This document shows, piece by piece, positions 6,653 to 8,887 of a DNA stretch of 8,887 nucleotides. Below the pieces are notes generated by a model that saw only the letters and a program-made list of their open reading frames with translations, did not search any database and was not told where the DNA came from. How positions within the stretch are numbered: the stretch's first letter is position 1; each line of letters starts with the position of its first letter. The DNA lies in the NCBI GenBank assembly GCA_027294185.1, contig JAPUME010000043.1, positions 1 through 8,887 on the forward strand, in the 5' to 3' direction. The DNA comes from Acidobacteriota bacterium. GTDB lineage: Bacteria; Acidobacteriota; Terriglobia; UBA7540; JAPUME01. The translations under genes were made by a program, and so were the position numbers.

Positions 6653-7492
6653 ATGCCGGACTGGATTGTCGATGCACACCACCATTTCTTCGACGTCGAT
6701 CAGTTTGCCTACCCCTGGATGGTGGGCCCCGCAGCCCCGCTCGACCGCAACTACCTGCCGGAGCACCTTGAACCCCACCTTACTGCCCTGGGAGTCCAGC
6801 GCACCGTGCTGGTACAGGGCGGCGCAGAGCCGAACGACACGGCGTGGCTCCTGGAGCTGGCCGAAAAGCACGAATTCATCGGCGGGGTGGTCGGCTGGGT
6901 CGATTTGAGAGACCCCGAGGTGGGCAAGAGGCTCGATGAGCTGGCCAAGCATCCCAAATTCAAGGGGGTGCGCCACGTGGTTGAAGATGAACCGGATGTC
7001 GACTGGTTGATTCGGGAGGACGTGCTGCGGGGATTGTCCGAGTTGGCTCGCCGCGGCATTCCCTACGACCTGCTGGTTGATCCCAGGCACCTGCACTGTA
7101 TGCGTGTTATCGGCGAGCGCGTGCCCGGGCTTCGCATGGTCATCGACCATATCGCCAAGCCTCCCATCGCCGAGGGTCTGCGAAACGGGTGGGCCCGGGA
7201 CATGGCCGAGTTCGCCCGTAATTCCCAAATCTATGTAAAACTCTCCGGAATGATTACCGAGGCCGATTGGTCGAACTGGAAACCGAGCGACCTTGCGCCC
7301 TATGTGAGCCACGTCGTCGAACATTTCGGCTACGAACGGGTGATGTTCGGCAGTGATTGGCCGGTTTGCCTGCTGGCGGGAAGCTACGAGCAGGTTTTCA
7401 AGGCGCTTGTGGAAGCCCTGGGCCCCTTGAGTGATGAGGATCGAAAAAACGTTTTTGGCCGCAACGCTTGCCGTTTCTACGGCATCGCATAA
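6653..7492 (+). CDS. Amidohydrolase-fold sugar lactonase (L-fuconolactonase-like, COG3618)
   Basis: 279 residues, usual for COG3618/Amidohydro_2 lactonases. The first strand carries the metal motif HxH (VDAHHHFF, H9 and H11). H166 lies in VIDHIAKP and the catalytic/metal Asp is D235 in GSDWPVCLL, a near-signature for fuconolactonase and rhamnonolactonase relatives. GVRHVV (105-110) matches another conserved strand end. The expected reaction is opening of an aldono-1,4- or 1,5-lactone to the free acid in the cytosol; the sugar cannot be named from sequence, and LigI-like or 4-sulfomuconolactone-type activity is a less likely alternative. The start is supported by AAGGGAG (6638-6644) at 8 bases spacing. 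It is transcribed away from the FG-GAP/epimerase/LarA-like run, so shared regulation from 6455-6652 is plausible. Confidence 0.88.
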   Translation: MPDWIVDAHHHFFDVDQFAYPWMVGPAAPLDRNYLPEHLEPHLTALGVQRTVLVQGGAEPNDTAWLLELAEKHEFIGGVVGWVDLRDPEVGKRLDELAKHPKFKGVRHVVEDEPDVDWLIREDVLRGLSELARRGIPYDLLVDPRHLHCMRVIGERVPGLRMVIDHIAKPPIAEGLRNGWARDMAEFARNSQIYVKLSGMITEADWSNWKPSDLAPYVSHVVEHFGYERVMFGSDWPVCLLAGSYEQVFKALVEALGPLSDEDRKNVFGRNACRFYGIA

Positions 7493-7532
7493 TCGTTGGC
7501 TCCTGCGTCCCAGCGTGGCCCGCAGACGCGCA

Positions 7533-7562
7533 TTGCACATCACAACGCCTATTGGCTAGAAT
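7533..7562 (+). promoter_or_regulatory. Candidate sigma70-type promoter of the DsbA-like gene
   Basis: TAGAAT (7557-7562) matches the -10 consensus at five of six bases. It lies 18 bp after TTGCAC (7533-7538), a weak -35. A start site near 7570 would give a leader of about 60 bases before the ATG at 7629. The lactonase ends at 7492, so a separate promoter here is reasonable. Confidence 0.35.
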
Positions 7563-7617
7563 CAGGGGACACTATTAGTTCAGGGTGATATCGTAACGAT
7601 GACTTTTAAGAGACGAC

Positions 7618-7623
7618 AAGGAG
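7618..7623 (+). promoter_or_regulatory. Shine-Dalgarno that decides the DsbA-like start
   Basis: AAGGAG is 5 bases before the ATG at 7629. The in-frame ATG at 7599 would add ten residues ahead of the signal peptide and has no comparable site, so 7629 is preferred. Confidence 0.7.
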
Positions 7624-7628
7624 AAAGC

Positions 7629-8501
7629 ATGGCTCCACTTCAACGAATAGCTTTGGCAGCGGTGATTTTCTTGATGGGGACCGGCTTTGCCTTCGCCTCC
7701 CAGGGAGCGAACGGGTCCGAGGAGTTGCGCCGCACCATTCTCCTTTTCGTGCGCGAATGGTATGGCCTGCCTGAGGAGGTCAAAATCGAGGCCAGCGCGG
7801 TTCAGGAATCGCACCTGCCGGATTTTCTGGAAACTCAGGTCACCATGGACGACGGCAAGGGCAAACGTTCCTACTCCTTCTTCGTCTCCCGGGACGGGCG
7901 GTATTTGATGGAGGGGGTCTTTCGCCTCACCGCCCATCCTGAAAACGAAGTCCTGCAAACCATGACCGTGGACGGTGAACTCTTCGAGGGACCGGCCTCG
8001 GCCGGGGTGACCATTGTCGAGTACGCCGACCTGCAATGCGGGGCGTGCGCCAAGATGCACACCTTTCTGAAGAGCCAACTTCTGCCGAGATTCGAAAACC
8101 GCATCAAGATCGTTTACAAGGAATTCCCCCTCCCCCAAGTCCACGATTGGGCTCTCCAGGGGTCCATGGCCAACCAGTGCGCCCGGGAAGCCGGCCCTGA
8201 AGCGGCACTTCGCTTCCGTGACCTTATTTTTGCCCACCAATCGGATATCAATAAGGAAAACGCCCGAGACAAGCTTCTCGAATACGGCGAACAGGCCGGC
8301 GCGGACCGGGTCCCCCTGGCTCAATGTCTCGATTCCAAAGCTACTCTCGCCCACGTCCGGCGCTCTATGGCGGAAGGCCGCCGCCTGGCGGTGAGGAGCA
8401 CTCCGACGCTCTTTATCAATGGAAAGAGATTTACGGGGAGTTCTACGGCAGCCGTCCTTTACCGCATGGTGACGGATGCCCTGGCGGCTTCGGAAAAGTA
8501 A
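7629..8501 (+). CDS. Secreted DsbA-like thiol-disulfide oxidoreductase (Thioredoxin_4 family)
   Basis: 290 residues from the ATG at 7629. A signal peptide (1-24, AFA then Ser) predicts export. Residues about 28-118 form an N-terminal region with alternating strands and charged helices that I do not recognise. The thioredoxin-fold domain follows (about 120-288). It has the active site CGAC (137-140) after VEYADLQ, the helical insert typical of DsbA, and the cis-proline motif STPTLFING (257-265, P259). Two further cysteines (C184, C233) could form a structural disulfide. It should catalyse disulfide formation or exchange in exported proteins; no DsbB or VKOR partner is in the window, so the redox partner is unknown. 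It has a likely own promoter and converges on the MFS gene, with 16 bases between stop codons. The nearby lactonase is probably not functionally linked. Confidence 0.9.
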   Translation: MAPLQRIALAAVIFLMGTGFAFASQGANGSEELRRTILLFVREWYGLPEEVKIEASAVQESHLPDFLETQVTMDDGKGKRSYSFFVSRDGRYLMEGVFRLTAHPENEVLQTMTVDGELFEGPASAGVTIVEYADLQCGACAKMHTFLKSQLLPRFENRIKIVYKEFPLPQVHDWALQGSMANQCAREAGPEAALRFRDLIFAHQSDINKENARDKLLEYGEQAGADRVPLAQCLDSKATLAHVRRSMAEGRRLAVRSTPTLFINGKRFTGSSTAAVLYRMVTDALAASEK

Positions 8502-8517
8502 GGAACGACCGGCGCCC

Positions 8518-8887
8518 TCAGGACTCCCTGGCCGTACGCGCTTCCTCTTTCCGCCATACCGAGGGCAACAGGAAGAACAGGCCGGCAAAATAGACCAGAC
8601 ACAACACTCCTCCGTACCCCAGGGCAACCCGCGCTCCCAGGACTTCAGCCACAGCCCCCGCCTGAAGGCTTCCCAGCGGGGCCAGTCCCAAAAGCGAAAG
8701 GTTATACATGCTCATCACACGGCCTCGCATACGGGGCGGCGTCAGACGTTGAATGCTCGTGTTGGTCACCGCCAGCGTCCCGACCATGGCCGCTCCCAGG
8801 ACGGCAAGCAGCCCGAACGAGAGCCAAAAACTCCCCGACATCGAGAACCCCACCAGCGCCAGCGAGAAGGTCATGGCGCTCGAGGTA
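8518..8887 (-). CDS. C-terminal part of an MFS exporter (EntS/MFS_3-like), 5' end outside window
   Basis: The frame is open through the right edge; 122 residues are visible, about the last third of a 12-TM transporter. Near the middle, RMRGRVMSMYNLSLLGLAPLG carries the RGRVMS loop and following helix characteristic of the MFS_3/EntS-type exporter family. The remaining hydrophobic segments match TM9-TM12, and the protein ends in a short charged cytosolic tail (about 14 residues, WRKEEARTARES at the end). An internal ATG at 8874 is not the start, since the frame continues upstream with transporter-like residues. Substrate unknown; siderophore or drug efflux is typical for the family. Convergent with the DsbA-like gene; no terminator hairpin is visible in the 16-bp gap. 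Confidence 0.85.
   Translation of the reverse strand, partial: TSSAMTFSLALVGFSMSGSFWLSFGLLAVLGAAMVGTLAVTNTSIQRLTPPRMRGRVMSMYNLSLLGLAPLGSLQAGAVAEVLGARVALGYGGVLCLVYFAGLFFLLPSVWRKEEARTARES

Noticed and set aside
6620..7543. 307-codon minus-strand open frame opposite the lactonase
   Set aside because: The plus-strand product has intact metal motifs and a ribosome site; the antisense product is an Ala/Gly/His-rich translation with no family resemblance.
7588..7601. Small inverted repeat ATCGT-A-ACGAT before the DsbA-like gene
   Set aside because: Five-base arms with a single-base centre are too short to claim as an operator, and there is no second copy nearby.
7575..8627. 350-codon minus-strand open frame opposite the DsbA-like gene and overlapping the MFS 3' end
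   Set aside because: It would overlap two convincing genes, and its sequence shows no motif; a codon-bias artefact.

Overview
The window is a high-GC bacterial chromosomal segment with seven protein-coding genes. Two of them run off the edges. I see no rRNA, tRNA, CRISPR array, insertion sequence or integrase. The mix (a PDZ/multi-TM/GAF/PP2C signalling phosphatase with a ComP-like membrane linker, a Tat-exported LarA-family protein, an exported FG-GAP propeller, a sugar 3-epimerase-like TIM barrel and an EntS-like MFS exporter) fits an Acidobacteriota-type soil heterotroph best, with Planctomycetota as an alternative. This placement is inference from gene content, not from a marker gene.

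Left part (1-2489, minus strand): one uninterrupted reading frame that leaves the window at base 1. It encodes a large membrane PP2C/SpoIIE-type phosphatase with an extracytoplasmic PDZ domain, about ten membrane segments, a GAF domain and a nearly complete phosphatase domain. Its missing 3' end lies beyond the left edge. A 282-bp spacer (2490-2771) separates it from the next cluster; it holds a perfect TATAAT close to the phosphatase start and an 8-bp perfect hairpin just after the LarA-like gene.

Centre (2772-6454, minus strand): a three-gene, same-strand, tightly spaced run. In transcription order it has an exported FG-GAP/VCBS beta-propeller protein, a ketose 3-epimerase/xylose isomerase-like TIM barrel with the complete catalytic set of the D-psicose (allulose)/tagatose 3-epimerases, and a LarA-family (nickel-pincer racemase/epimerase fold, DUF2088) protein with a twin-arginine signal. 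The LarA-like protein keeps the cofactor-attachment Lys and the Ni-binding His but appears to lack two lactate-site residues. Divergently, at 6653-7492 (plus strand), sits a COG3618/Amidohydro_2 lactonase of the L-fucono/L-rhamnonolactonase type. Together these suggest conversion of a sugar or sugar acid (epimerisation and lactone opening), with part of the machinery outside the cytoplasm. This is the most interesting part of the window.

Right part (7629-8887): a secreted DsbA/Thioredoxin_4 thiol oxidoreductase (CGAC active site) with its own likely promoter. It converges on the C-terminal end of an MFS exporter that continues past the right edge.

Several long open frames on the strand opposite real genes (for example opposite the LarA-like, TIM-barrel, lactonase and DsbA genes) are treated as high-GC codon-bias shadows.
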